Part shown: positions 16,915-24,221 of the stretch, piece by piece
Numbering within the stretch: the stretch's first letter is position 1
How the letters are laid out: each line of letters begins with the position of its first letter
Assembly (NCBI GenBank): GCA_041739225.1
Contig: JBGSOG010000032.1
Coordinates: 34,548-98,547 of the forward strand
Direction: 5' to 3'
DNA length: 64,000 nucleotides
Source of the DNA: BOKV01 sp041739225
GTDB lineage: Bacteria > Pseudomonadota > Alphaproteobacteria > Rhizobiales > Rhizobiaceae
The notes under the pieces: generated by a model
What the model was told of the DNA's origin: nothing
Seen by the model: the letters and a program-made list of their open reading frames with translations, nothing else
Database searches by the model: none
Translations under genes and position numbers: made by a program

Positions 16915-18311
16915 GCAAATGCCTTGAGATCGAGAACGGGCAGGTCAAGCGCCGCCGCGACATTCAGCAGCGCTGCATGGTGATCGCCATAAGCGAGCGC
17001 CATGTGATGTTCAAGTCGACCGCCGATCAGCCATTCGCCAAAAAGCGCTGCAGGCTGGTCGAACCGCACGACGCCGGAGGTGCCGGTAAAGGACTTCGGT
17101 CGGTCGAGAATTTCGCCGGAGGCTATGGCCAGAAACTGCCTCCCTCCGGCTTGGCTGACGCGGGCAAAGGTCACGCGGCCGGGCTTCAAGGCAAACTCGT
17201 AAAGCAACGGCATTTTTCGGTTGCTGTGGATCTGTGCAACGGGCTTTTGTGCACACATCGAAGCGGGTGCCTGGCCGCAATGCCAAACCACCACACTGTC
17301 ATCATCGGCATCCACATCAACCAGATCGGTGAGGAAAACCGGCGCTTTGGCAACCGCCTGCAGCAGCATCTGCGTAAATGCGCCGTAGACATCTGCTTCG
17401 CAGGCACAGGGGATTTTCGCCTCACCCATCATCGACACCGGGCCGCAAACCGCACCGCCATATTCGGTGAAAGTTTCCGGCCAGCAGCGAATGGCAAATG
17501 CGTTCAACTTGCCGGTATCGCGGAAATCATCGAGTGCCAGTTTGAGCGCCAACGAGCGATCCAGTTGCTCACGATCAACACCATCGAGTCCCTCAACAAT
17601 GCCGGACACCGATGTGCGCAGCCGCGCGACATCTTCAACGGGCATTCGCCTCGCCCGATCAAACAAAGCCGGCAAAGCGAATTGCTCAACGCGCACGTCG
17701 GCGAGTGCCGAAAGTTTGTTGCCGTCAAACTCGCAAGTGTCAAATCCGGCGGGATGTTCACCAATCAGGCCAATGGTCTGACCGCGAAAACCGTCGACAA
17801 TATCCCGCCCGATTGCTGCGTCTGCCTTGATATTTTCAGGAACTGGCAATTGCCTTTGGGGCTCACCCTTGAGCAGCGCCTCCAGTCTTTCTGACGCATC
17901 ACTTGCCTCGGGCGACAAGTACATCCAGCTGAAGCTGCGACCGCGCAAGCCCAGCGCATGGCTGCCCAGATTGAGGCCGCAAAACGAGTTGAGCCGCAGC
18001 CTTCCGCCGGCACGCGGCTCCGGGATTGCCCAAATTCCGATCCCGCCGGCAAATCGCCCGGCAATCTCCGTCAGCATGGAGGCATCGGTAAACGTGACCT
18101 GCAACACCAGAACCATGTCGGGCTTTTCGGCAAGAACCTGTTCAAGCGCCAGACGGGTGCTGTCCGCATCAAACAGCAATTCACGCGAGCCTGTGATGTC
18201 CGCATCACAGCGGTCCAGCAGCGCCAACATTTGAGCAAGGTTCTCTTGCGCAAAAGGTACGTCAAATGTTGGCCGTGCCAAAGGCAGGATGGCAATCTTG
18301 CGGCGCATCAC
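16911..18311 (-). CDS. L-fucose/L-arabinose isomerase-fold sugar isomerase
   Basis: 466 residues resembling the FucI/AraA superfamily (COG2407-like). An N-terminal alpha/beta domain (KPDMVLVLQVTFTD) is followed by a middle domain (FAIRCWPETFTEYGGAVCGPVSMMGEAKIPCACEADVYGA, about residues 275-315) carrying Glu and Asp residues of the kind that bind Mn2+, and a C-terminal domain ending GEWLIGGRLEHHMALAYGDH, with His ligands. The expected role is a ketose/aldose isomerisation ahead of the adjacent kinase and aldolase. The actual sugar is unknown. The length is shorter than classical FucI (about 590). Four-base overlaps occur with the aldolase and Gfo/Idh genes. Confidence 0.8.
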   Translation of the reverse strand: MMRRKIAILPLARPTFDVPFAQENLAQMLALLDRCDADITGSRELLFDADSTRLALEQVLAEKPDMVLVLQVTFTDASMLTEIAGRFAGGIGIWAIPEPRAGGRLRLNSFCGLNLGSHALGLRGRSFSWMYLSPEASDASERLEALLKGEPQRQLPVPENIKADAAIGRDIVDGFRGQTIGLIGEHPAGFDTCEFDGNKLSALADVRVEQFALPALFDRARRMPVEDVARLRTSVSGIVEGLDGVDREQLDRSLALKLALDDFRDTGKLNAFAIRCWPETFTEYGGAVCGPVSMMGEAKIPCACEADVYGAFTQMLLQAVAKAPVFLTDLVDVDADDDSVVVWHCGQAPASMCAQKPVAQIHSNRKMPLLYEFALKPGRVTFARVSQAGGRQFLAIASGEILDRPKSFTGTSGVVRFDQPAALFGEWLIGGRLEHHMALAYGDHHAALLNVAAALDLPVLDLKAFA

Positions 18312-19345
18312 ATTTCACCATAGACGCTGCGAAACCCTTCATCGCGATGCGGGAACGAAGCGCCGTCTTTCCCGAACACCGGATGCAAGTGGAATGGCAT
18401 TGCTTCAGCATCCGTCAAGGTGTTGATCTCGCGCATGTAGGCAACCGATTGCTCGCCAAGCCCTTTGCGCATCGCAGCCCAATTTGGAAACAGGGAGAAC
18501 GGCTCCATCCAGATTGCACGACCGGCAAGATACCCGGATGCGCCAGCGCGGTAAGCGTGGCCAAGGATCGACTTGAAATCAGCCTTGCCTGCACCGGCCG
18601 AAAGCATCACCCATGGCCTTGCGGCGAGCCTGCCCATTTCGTCAAACAGCGCTTGCGTCTGTTCCCAACCCTCGTTTCCGACGCCTGGCACATTGGCCGC
18701 CGCAACCGGGCTTTCCAGCTTGAACACATCAATCCCGAAGTCCGGTGCTGAAAAAACTTCGACAGATTGCAAGACATGATCGGCGCGTTTGCTTTGCATT
18801 TCCTGGTAGTCGCCGCCTTTTTCAGCATCACTCGCCAACGGGTAAACCAGAAGCTCGAACAGATAGGGAATATCGTACCTGTTGCACGCCTCCCCGATGC
18901 GCTTGCCAAAATCCTTTTGCTTTTCGCACACTGACCGCGAAGCATCAGGGCGATACCAGGCAAGCACTTTGACCGCATCGCCGCCCATTCGCTTGATCTT
19001 GCCGACCGACCAGTTGTCGATTTCAGCACTAAGCCTGCCTTCGGATGTTTCGACAAATCTTGAATCTTCAAGCGTGACGATCAAGCCAAGTTTGGGCGAA
19101 AGCGCATCTATTCCGGCAGGAATGGCGTAGTTGGGGTCCAGCAGCATCGCCGAAGATTCGCCTTGCAGCGTCTCGATCAGCAGACGCTTGAAACCGGCAA
19201 CGTCGGCCCACGGCGCTTCGCTTGTCCCATAATGCTCGGCAATTGGCTTGATGATGGGCGGTCGTTGATCAACCGCCGTCATTTTGAACCGGCCATTGGC
19301 GTCGGCCATGCGCCGCATGCCCCAATATTTTCCAGCTGACAGCAT
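18308..19345 (-). CDS. Class I sugar-phosphate aldolase (LacD/YihT-like)
   Basis: 345 residues with a TIM-barrel aldolase pattern. Residues 'KMTAVDQR' (about 21-28) match the LAVDQR start of YihT and LacD. The probable Schiff-base lysine is K209 in DVFKLESP, corresponding to YKVEMP in YihT. GASGYLAGRAIW near the C-terminus supplies the conserved Arg for phosphate or sulfonate binding. LacD cleaves tagatose 1,6-bisphosphate; YihT cleaves 6-deoxy-6-sulfofructose 1-phosphate to DHAP and sulfolactaldehyde. The protein is longer than YihT (about 292). It lies next to a FucI-fold isomerase and close to a YihV-like kinase, an arrangement that supports isomerase-kinase-aldolase order in the pathway. 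The exact substrate is inferred. Confidence 0.82.
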   Translation of the reverse strand: MLSAGKYWGMRRMADANGRFKMTAVDQRPPIIKPIAEHYGTSEAPWADVAGFKRLLIETLQGESSAMLLDPNYAIPAGIDALSPKLGLIVTLEDSRFVETSEGRLSAEIDNWSVGKIKRMGGDAVKVLAWYRPDASRSVCEKQKDFGKRIGEACNRYDIPYLFELLVYPLASDAEKGGDYQEMQSKRADHVLQSVEVFSAPDFGIDVFKLESPVAAANVPGVGNEGWEQTQALFDEMGRLAARPWVMLSAGAGKADFKSILGHAYRAGASGYLAGRAIWMEPFSLFPNWAAMRKGLGEQSVAYMREINTLTDAEAMPFHLHPVFGKDGASFPHRDEGFRSVYGEM

Positions 19346-19902
19346 CAGCGCAAACCCTCTTTCAATGGCTTTCGCCTGATCGTCAATTCAATGGCCCCAT
19401 CGCCATCAAGCATTTTTGCCGGGTCAGGTACAAGTCCGGCAGTCGCAAGCCGCTCATTGGCCGTGGCCGACCCGGAGAACACTTTTCGACCGCCGGGCAA
19501 ATGGACATTCAAGGCTCGCGTCAGGTGAAATTCATCGGTGCCTTGTGCCAAGAAATGGTCAAACACACCCTGTCCTCCCGGCACACCCACCTTGCCCCCT
19601 TGGGGCGCCAGTCGCACTGCCATTTGCGCAAATGTGACCGTTTGCGGATTCCACCACCAACCGTCGCTACGCTTTTCCAGATCAACAACCGATTGCGTCA
19701 GAACAACCCGCTGCCTGCCCGCTGCATTCGGCGTTGCTTCGTGCGAGCGGCGGCCAAGAACCACAAAACTGCAAGTGTCGAGCTCGGCCTGGAAGGTCTT
19801 CCAGTCTGCTTCATGCATCAATGCCTTGGGCATTGTCCCGTGCGCGTCTGCGATACAATCGTCTGCTGAAACGATTGCATAAAGGTGAGTTGGCCAGTTC
19901 AA
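19345..19902 (-). CDS. Dihydrofolate reductase-fold protein (RibD C-terminal type)
   Basis: 185 residues with the DHFR/RibD-C pattern: N-terminal HLYAIVSADDCIADAHG, FVVLGRRSHEATP near residue 47, and a GGQGVFDHFLAQGTDEFHLTRA segment near 110-130. It probably uses NAD(P)H. The start is a TTG at 19902 overlapping the kinase stop (TTGA). It is unusual inside a sugar-catabolic operon, between kinase and aldolase. A role as a reductase of an aldehyde or lactone intermediate is possible but has no direct support. Confidence 0.75.
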   Translation of the reverse strand: MNWPTHLYAIVSADDCIADAHGTMPKALMHEADWKTFQAELDTCSFVVLGRRSHEATPNAAGRQRVVLTQSVVDLEKRSDGWWWNPQTVTFAQMAVRLAPQGGKVGVPGGQGVFDHFLAQGTDEFHLTRALNVHLPGGRKVFSGSATANERLATAGLVPDPAKMLDGDGAIELTIRRKPLKEGLR

Positions 19903-20828
19903 GCGGATACACCCTGCGAAGCCAGAAACGCCATGACTTCATCGCGCGAAGGCGTCCCCTTGCGCCCGCCAAACCTTGTGCATTTGAGCGCTGACACGGC
20001 ATTGGCAAACACGATGGATTGCTGGTCGCTGAAGCCTTCCGCCAGATGCATCGCAAATGCACCATGCCAAATATCACCGGCCCCTAGGGTATCGACAACA
20101 TTGATGTGGAACGCTGGCGTGTGAACGGCCTTCGCCCCTTCCAGATGCCACACGCCCTTGGCACCGTCGGTCACGCAGACAAAATGGTGCAGTTTTTCGC
20201 GCGCAATGCGAAGTCCGTCGGCAATGGCTGTGACACCGCTGAAATCGGCAAGGCCCTGGCGCGAAAAGGCAACATGGCTTGCAGCCTTGAGTGCTGCATC
20301 AGCGTCGTGTGTTGGCGGCTCTGCATCGATGACGCCGGGCACTCCAAGCCTTCTTGCGCCCTCCATCGCAGCAGCGGCGCCTTCGGGCCAGCGTGTATCG
20401 GCAAGTGCTGCGTCAATGCCTTGCGGAAAGGAATTACGCAGCCAGTCGCCGGCAAAGCTCATGGTCGTGTCGCGGAACGAAACGATCTGCCGTTCACCCG
20501 CCGCATCGATGTAGACCGAGGAAAACGAAGAACGGTGTCCTTCGAACCGGCGCACAAGGCTGGTGTCGACATTTTCCAGCTTGAGCTCGTCCAGGATCAA
20601 ATCGCCGATGATGTCCTCGCCGATCCTGCCCGCCAGGACGGGCTTGCCACCCAGCCTGCTGATCGCAACCGCAGCATTTGCCGCACAGCCGCCGCCGATG
20701 ATCTCGGCATCTTTCGCTCGGTATTTCTGCGCGTGGCGTGGCATTTCCTCAAGCTGGAAAACAAAATCCACTACCGCAACACCCGCAACAAGGATGGTCG
20801 GGGCGACTTTTGGCTGGCGCACGTCCAT
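19899..20828 (-). CDS. PfkB family sugar kinase, YihV (sulfofructose kinase)-like
   Basis: 309 residues. PfkB signatures: EIIGGGCAANAAVAISRLGG near residue 42 and DTLGAGDIWHGAFA near 250 with the catalytic Asp. The protein follows E. coli YihV closely by eye: HAQKYRA (YihV SGKYVA), AALADTRWPEGA (VVLADVRWHDGA), SHVAFSRQGLADFSGV (DHAAFSEPGLARLTGV) and ALKCTRFGGRKGTP (ALKCTRPGGRAGIP). YihV residues K27 and R138 are retained, while the position of N109 reads Ser. YihV phosphorylates 6-deoxy-6-sulfofructose at C1. The start is the ATG at 20828; a GTG at 20840 is also possible. Confidence 0.85.
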   Translation of the reverse strand: MDVRQPKVAPTILVAGVAVVDFVFQLEEMPRHAQKYRAKDAEIIGGGCAANAAVAISRLGGKPVLAGRIGEDIIGDLILDELKLENVDTSLVRRFEGHRSSFSSVYIDAAGERQIVSFRDTTMSFAGDWLRNSFPQGIDAALADTRWPEGAAAAMEGARRLGVPGVIDAEPPTHDADAALKAASHVAFSRQGLADFSGVTAIADGLRIAREKLHHFVCVTDGAKGVWHLEGAKAVHTPAFHINVVDTLGAGDIWHGAFAMHLAEGFSDQQSIVFANAVSALKCTRFGGRKGTPSRDEVMAFLASQGVSA

Positions 20829-20842
20829 TTGGTTTTCCACGG

Positions 20843-22069
20843 TCAGATCTTGAATTGTGCGTAGTCAACCGGTTGGTTCTTGTCGATTGAACGGGTAACC
20901 GGTGGCAACGGATATTTCAGGCCGGTGGCGCAGTTGTAAAGGATTGCCGTTTCCTTCTCGCCCACTTTGCCTTCGACCAGGGCACGCTTGTATGCCGCCG
21001 CAGTCGCCGCCCCTTCAGGACAAAGCAGCAAGCCCTCTTCCTGCGCGATTGCATCGCGTGCCGCCATGATCTCGTCGTCCGGCAAGGCAACACCATAGCC
21101 GCCCGATTCGCGCACGGCACGAATGATCAGGAAATCGCCCACTGCAATTGGGACACGAATGCCGGACGCAACTGTATGCGCGTTTTGCCAAAGCGGCGCG
21201 TGTTCTTCGCCGGCTTCCCACGCCTTGACAATGGGCGCGCAACCTTCTGCCTGCACTGCCACCATGCGCGGCAGTTTGCCTTTGATCCAGCCAAGCGCCT
21301 TCAACTCGTGAAACGCTTTCCACATGCCAATGAGGCCGGTACCGCCACCTGTCGGATAAAAAATGACATCAGGCAGTTTCCAGCCGAATTGTTCAGCCAG
21401 TTCCAGCCCCATCGTCTTCTTGCCTTCGATGCGGTAGGGCTCTTTGAGGGTTGAAGTGTCAAACCAGCCCGCTTTCTCCTTGCCTTCGCCGACAATGCGC
21501 CCGCAATCATTGATCAACCCGTTGACCAGCCAGGTCTGTGCGCCTTGCGCCTCGATCTCGCGAATGTTGATTTCCGGTGTATCTGCCGGACAAAACACGG
21601 TCGCACGCTGGCCTGCGCGGCGGGCATAGGCGGCCATTGCAGCACCCGCATTGCCATTGGTGGGAATGGCCAAATGCTCGATGCCGAATTCCTTTGCCAT
21701 CGAAACAGCAAGGCACAGACCGCGCGCCTTGAACGACCCGGTTGGCAAACGTCCCTCATCCTTAACGATTGCCTTGCCGGGCTTGGCTCCCAACCAGGCA
21801 GCGCTGCGCTCCAGGGCGATCAGCGGCGTCATCACTTCACCCAAGGATATCCGGTTCTGCTTTTTCTTGACCGGCAACATGGCGGCGTAACGCCAAAAGC
21901 CTGCTTCGCCAGAACTTTCAATGTCTTTTTTTGATATATTCTCGCCCATTTTCTTCAAGTCATAGCGAACCAGCAGCGGTCGTCCCGCTTCCGACAAACC
22001 ATGAATTTTGCCGGCTTTGTAATTCTTGCCGGTCAGCGAACATTCAAGGTGCGTTACAAAGGTTTTGGT
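20843..22069 (-). CDS. Threonine synthase-like PLP-dependent lyase (fold type II)
   Basis: 408 residues. It starts VTKTFVTHLECSLTGKNY (GTG at 22069 behind AGGAAA; a GTG at 22090 also overlaps the RidA stop). The PLP lysine lies in LPTGSFKARGL near residue 116, and the phosphate-binding glycine loop is PTGGGTGLIG near 225. The N-terminal 'LECSLTG...LLVRYDL' is the threonine-synthase-like pattern. Reactions in this family are beta- or gamma-eliminations and replacements: threonine synthesis, threonine deamination, and archaeal cysteate synthase. A RidA gene overlaps its start, pointing to a 2-aminoacrylate or 2-aminocrotonate product. With sulfite dehydrogenase upstream, beta-elimination of sulfite from cysteate is a candidate reaction (inference); plain threonine synthase is the conservative call. 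Confidence 0.8.
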   Translation of the reverse strand, partial: TKTFVTHLECSLTGKNYKAGKIHGLSEAGRPLLVRYDLKKMGENISKKDIESSGEAGFWRYAAMLPVKKKQNRISLGEVMTPLIALERSAAWLGAKPGKAIVKDEGRLPTGSFKARGLCLAVSMAKEFGIEHLAIPTNGNAGAAMAAYARRAGQRATVFCPADTPEINIREIEAQGAQTWLVNGLINDCGRIVGEGKEKAGWFDTSTLKEPYRIEGKKTMGLELAEQFGWKLPDVIFYPTGGGTGLIGMWKAFHELKALGWIKGKLPRMVAVQAEGCAPIVKAWEAGEEHAPLWQNAHTVASGIRVPIAVGDFLIIRAVRESGGYGVALPDDEIMAARDAIAQEEGLLLCPEGAATAAAYKRALVEGKVGEKETAILYNCATGLKYPLPPVTRSIDKNQPVDYAQFKI

Positions 22070-22086
22070 CACGGCTGTTTCCTGTC

Positions 22087-22554
22087 TCACTCAACTTCAA
22101 AGATGGCATCGACTTCGACGCAGGCATTCATCGGCAGCGAAGAGACACCGACCGACGTGCGGGCATGACGACCCAGATCGCCCAGGATTTCCAGCATCAG
22201 GTCGGATGCGCCGTTGATGATTTTCGGATGCTCATTGAATTGCGGGGTGCACGCAACAAAACCGCCAAGTCGAACGCACTGGCGAATTTTCTCAAGCGAC
22301 CCCCCGCAAGCCATGCTGGCTTGCGCCAACAAATTGATCGCGCAAATGCGGGCCTGTGCCGCGCCGGCCTCAACGCTGATTTCGCCGCCCAGTTGACCGG
22401 TCATCAACAGCTTGCCTTCAACGAATGGCAACTGGCCCGAAACGAAGACAAGATTGCCGCTGCGGACAAACCCGACATAGCTGGCAACCGGCTTTGGCGG
22501 CTCTGGCAAAATGATTCCCGATTTTTCAAGACGCATCTGGATGGTTTGCGACAT
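22087..22554 (-). CDS. RidA family enamine/imine deaminase
   Basis: 155 residues of the RidA/YjgF fold, with the conserved Arg in HARTSVGVSSLPMNACVEVDAIFEV near the C-terminus. RidA proteins hydrolyse reactive enamines such as 2-aminoacrylate released by PLP enzymes, giving the 2-oxoacid and ammonia. A strong AAGGAG precedes the ATG. It overlaps the downstream PLP-enzyme frame and begins 18 bases after soeC, so it sits between the two halves of the train. Such pairing usually means the partner enzyme releases an enamine. Confidence 0.9.
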   Translation of the reverse strand: MSQTIQMRLEKSGIILPEPPKPVASYVGFVRSGNLVFVSGQLPFVEGKLLMTGQLGGEISVEAGAAQARICAINLLAQASMACGGSLEKIRQCVRLGGFVACTPQFNEHPKIINGASDLMLEILGDLGRHARTSVGVSSLPMNACVEVDAIFEVE

Positions 22555-22572
22555 GTGATCTCCTTCGCATTT

Positions 22573-23493
22573 TCAATCATAGTAGAGCGAAACCGAATGT
22601 TTTGCCTCGGCAAAAAACAACCAGCGTTCAAAAAACAGACCGGCAATCTGTAGCAAAAACGCAATTGCGAGAAACCCGTTTGGAAGGGCCAGTGCCCACA
22701 CAGCCAGACAGACAAGCCCGGCACCAACAAGCCCCAAAAATACCGCCAACATTTCCAGCTTCGCCGCGTGTTTGCGACCGATTTTGTGCACCATCTCACG
22801 GGTCAGATAGTTCTCACCGGTATGCGGGCGCTCGAGCAGGCGCACTTTGCCCAGGGCCCCCAACCCTGTTGCCGAGCCAATGTCCGAGCCGCGTGTTTCC
22901 AGGGTTTTGCATCGTCCATTCATTCGCCATGATGCCTTGAGGCTCCATGCGATACACAACAGCAGCACTGCTGCAATCGCCAAAGGCCAACCGAGGAATG
23001 TCGTCGGGGGCGAAAAAGCAGCAACCAGCAGGAACCCGCTGGATAGCGAGAAGCCAAGATAGACGGCAGGTGTCAGCCACTGGTTCCACAGCGGCACCGT
23101 TCTCAACTGCGCATAGATCATCGCGGTTGCGAAAACCGTGGTCAATGCCAACAAGCCCGCCAGCCATCCTGCAATGAAAATGCCGGGATACCCGGTCAAC
23201 CAAAGCAAGGCGTGGAAACCGAATGCCGAAAGGCATGCAATCGCCAACACGCCCTCGCGTGAAAGCCACGACGACCGCCATTGGCTGAATGCGCGCCAGG
23301 CCCGCTCCGGATGGCCCAGATGCAGCGTGGATGACAGCAGCCCCGCTATCGCCATTCCCCCTGCCAAAAACATCGCAGCAAGGCGCAACGGTGTGGATGC
23401 GCCATCGGCAAGGCCTGCGCCAATCCAGAAGATGCCGCCAAAGCCCGCACCGGAAATCACCGTGAAGAATATAACCGATATTGCCGGATGCAT
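22573..23493 (-). CDS. soeC: Sulfite dehydrogenase membrane anchor SoeC (DmsC family)
   Basis: 306 residues with about eight membrane helices, DmsC-type. Segments such as STLHLGHPERAWRAFSQWRSSWLSREG are typical of quinone-reactive anchors, and the soluble loop carries HTGENYLTREM. In the SoeABC complex this subunit passes electrons to the quinone pool at the cytoplasmic membrane. The start ATG shares one base with the soeB stop (TGATG). The order soeA-soeB-soeC is that of Allochromatium and roseobacters. Confidence 0.85.
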   Translation of the reverse strand: MHPAISVIFFTVISGAGFGGIFWIGAGLADGASTPLRLAAMFLAGGMAIAGLLSSTLHLGHPERAWRAFSQWRSSWLSREGVLAIACLSAFGFHALLWLTGYPGIFIAGWLAGLLALTTVFATAMIYAQLRTVPLWNQWLTPAVYLGFSLSSGFLLVAAFSPPTTFLGWPLAIAAVLLLCIAWSLKASWRMNGRCKTLETRGSDIGSATGLGALGKVRLLERPHTGENYLTREMVHKIGRKHAAKLEMLAVFLGLVGAGLVCLAVWALALPNGFLAIAFLLQIAGLFFERWLFFAEAKHSVSLYYD

Positions 23494-24221
23494 CAGCCCA
23501 ACCTGTCCAGCGCACGGTCAAGCCAACCAAGAAATCCGGCAGTGACCGGAATTTGTTCGCCGCCCTGCCCAGTGCAGGTCTTGGCGCGCGGCGGCAGATA
23601 TTTGTTGACCGGCCTTGTCGCCATTTCAGGCATCAGGTCGAACCCGCCGCGATCGGCCACCATGCGCGAAACAGGCGACTGCGGATCGGAAAAATCACCA
23701 AAATGTCGGGCATTCGCCGGGCAGGTGCGAACACATGCGGGGACGCGGTCGATTTCTTGCAGATTTTCATTGTAAATGCGGTCCACGCAAAGCGTGCATT
23801 TCTTCATCACTTTTTCGACCGGGTCCATTTCCCGGGCGCCATACGGGCAGGCCCAGGCGCAAAGGCCACAACCGATGCACATGCTCTCGTCCACCAGCAC
23901 GATGCCGTCTTCGCTGCGCTTGTAGGAAGCGCCTGTCGGGCAGACCGTGACGCACGGGGCATCATCGCAATGCAGGCACGATTTGGGGAAATGCACGATC
24001 TGCGCCGGAGCGTTGGGCGGGCTGATCTCAAAAGTATGAATGCGGTTCAGCCACGCACCGGATGGCTCCTCGCCATAGGCATCAACATCGGCGAGCGGAG
24101 CGCCAACGCTGCCGGTATTCCACTCCTTGCAAATGACAACGCAGGCGTGGCATCCGACACAAATGTCCAGGTCGATTACCAGGCCAAGCTTTTTCTCAAC
24201 GCGGGCTGGCAGGCTGGTCAT
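23493..24221 (-). CDS. soeB: Sulfite dehydrogenase iron-sulfur subunit SoeB
   Basis: 242 residues with four ferredoxin-type Cys groups: CVGCHACVVICKEWN, CLHCDDAPCVTVCP, CIGCGLCAWACPYG and the later CTLCVDRI...CVRTCP. This is the DmsB/NrfC pattern that carries four 4Fe-4S clusters from the molybdenum subunit to the anchor. The ATG at 24221 overlaps the soeA stop (ATGA) and has GGGAG upstream; a longer frame begins at 24230. There is no export signal, which agrees with a cytoplasm-facing complex. Confidence 0.88.
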   Translation of the reverse strand: MTSLPARVEKKLGLVIDLDICVGCHACVVICKEWNTGSVGAPLADVDAYGEEPSGAWLNRIHTFEISPPNAPAQIVHFPKSCLHCDDAPCVTVCPTGASYKRSEDGIVLVDESMCIGCGLCAWACPYGAREMDPVEKVMKKCTLCVDRIYNENLQEIDRVPACVRTCPANARHFGDFSDPQSPVSRMVADRGGFDLMPEMATRPVNKYLPPRAKTCTGQGGEQIPVTAGFLGWLDRALDRLG

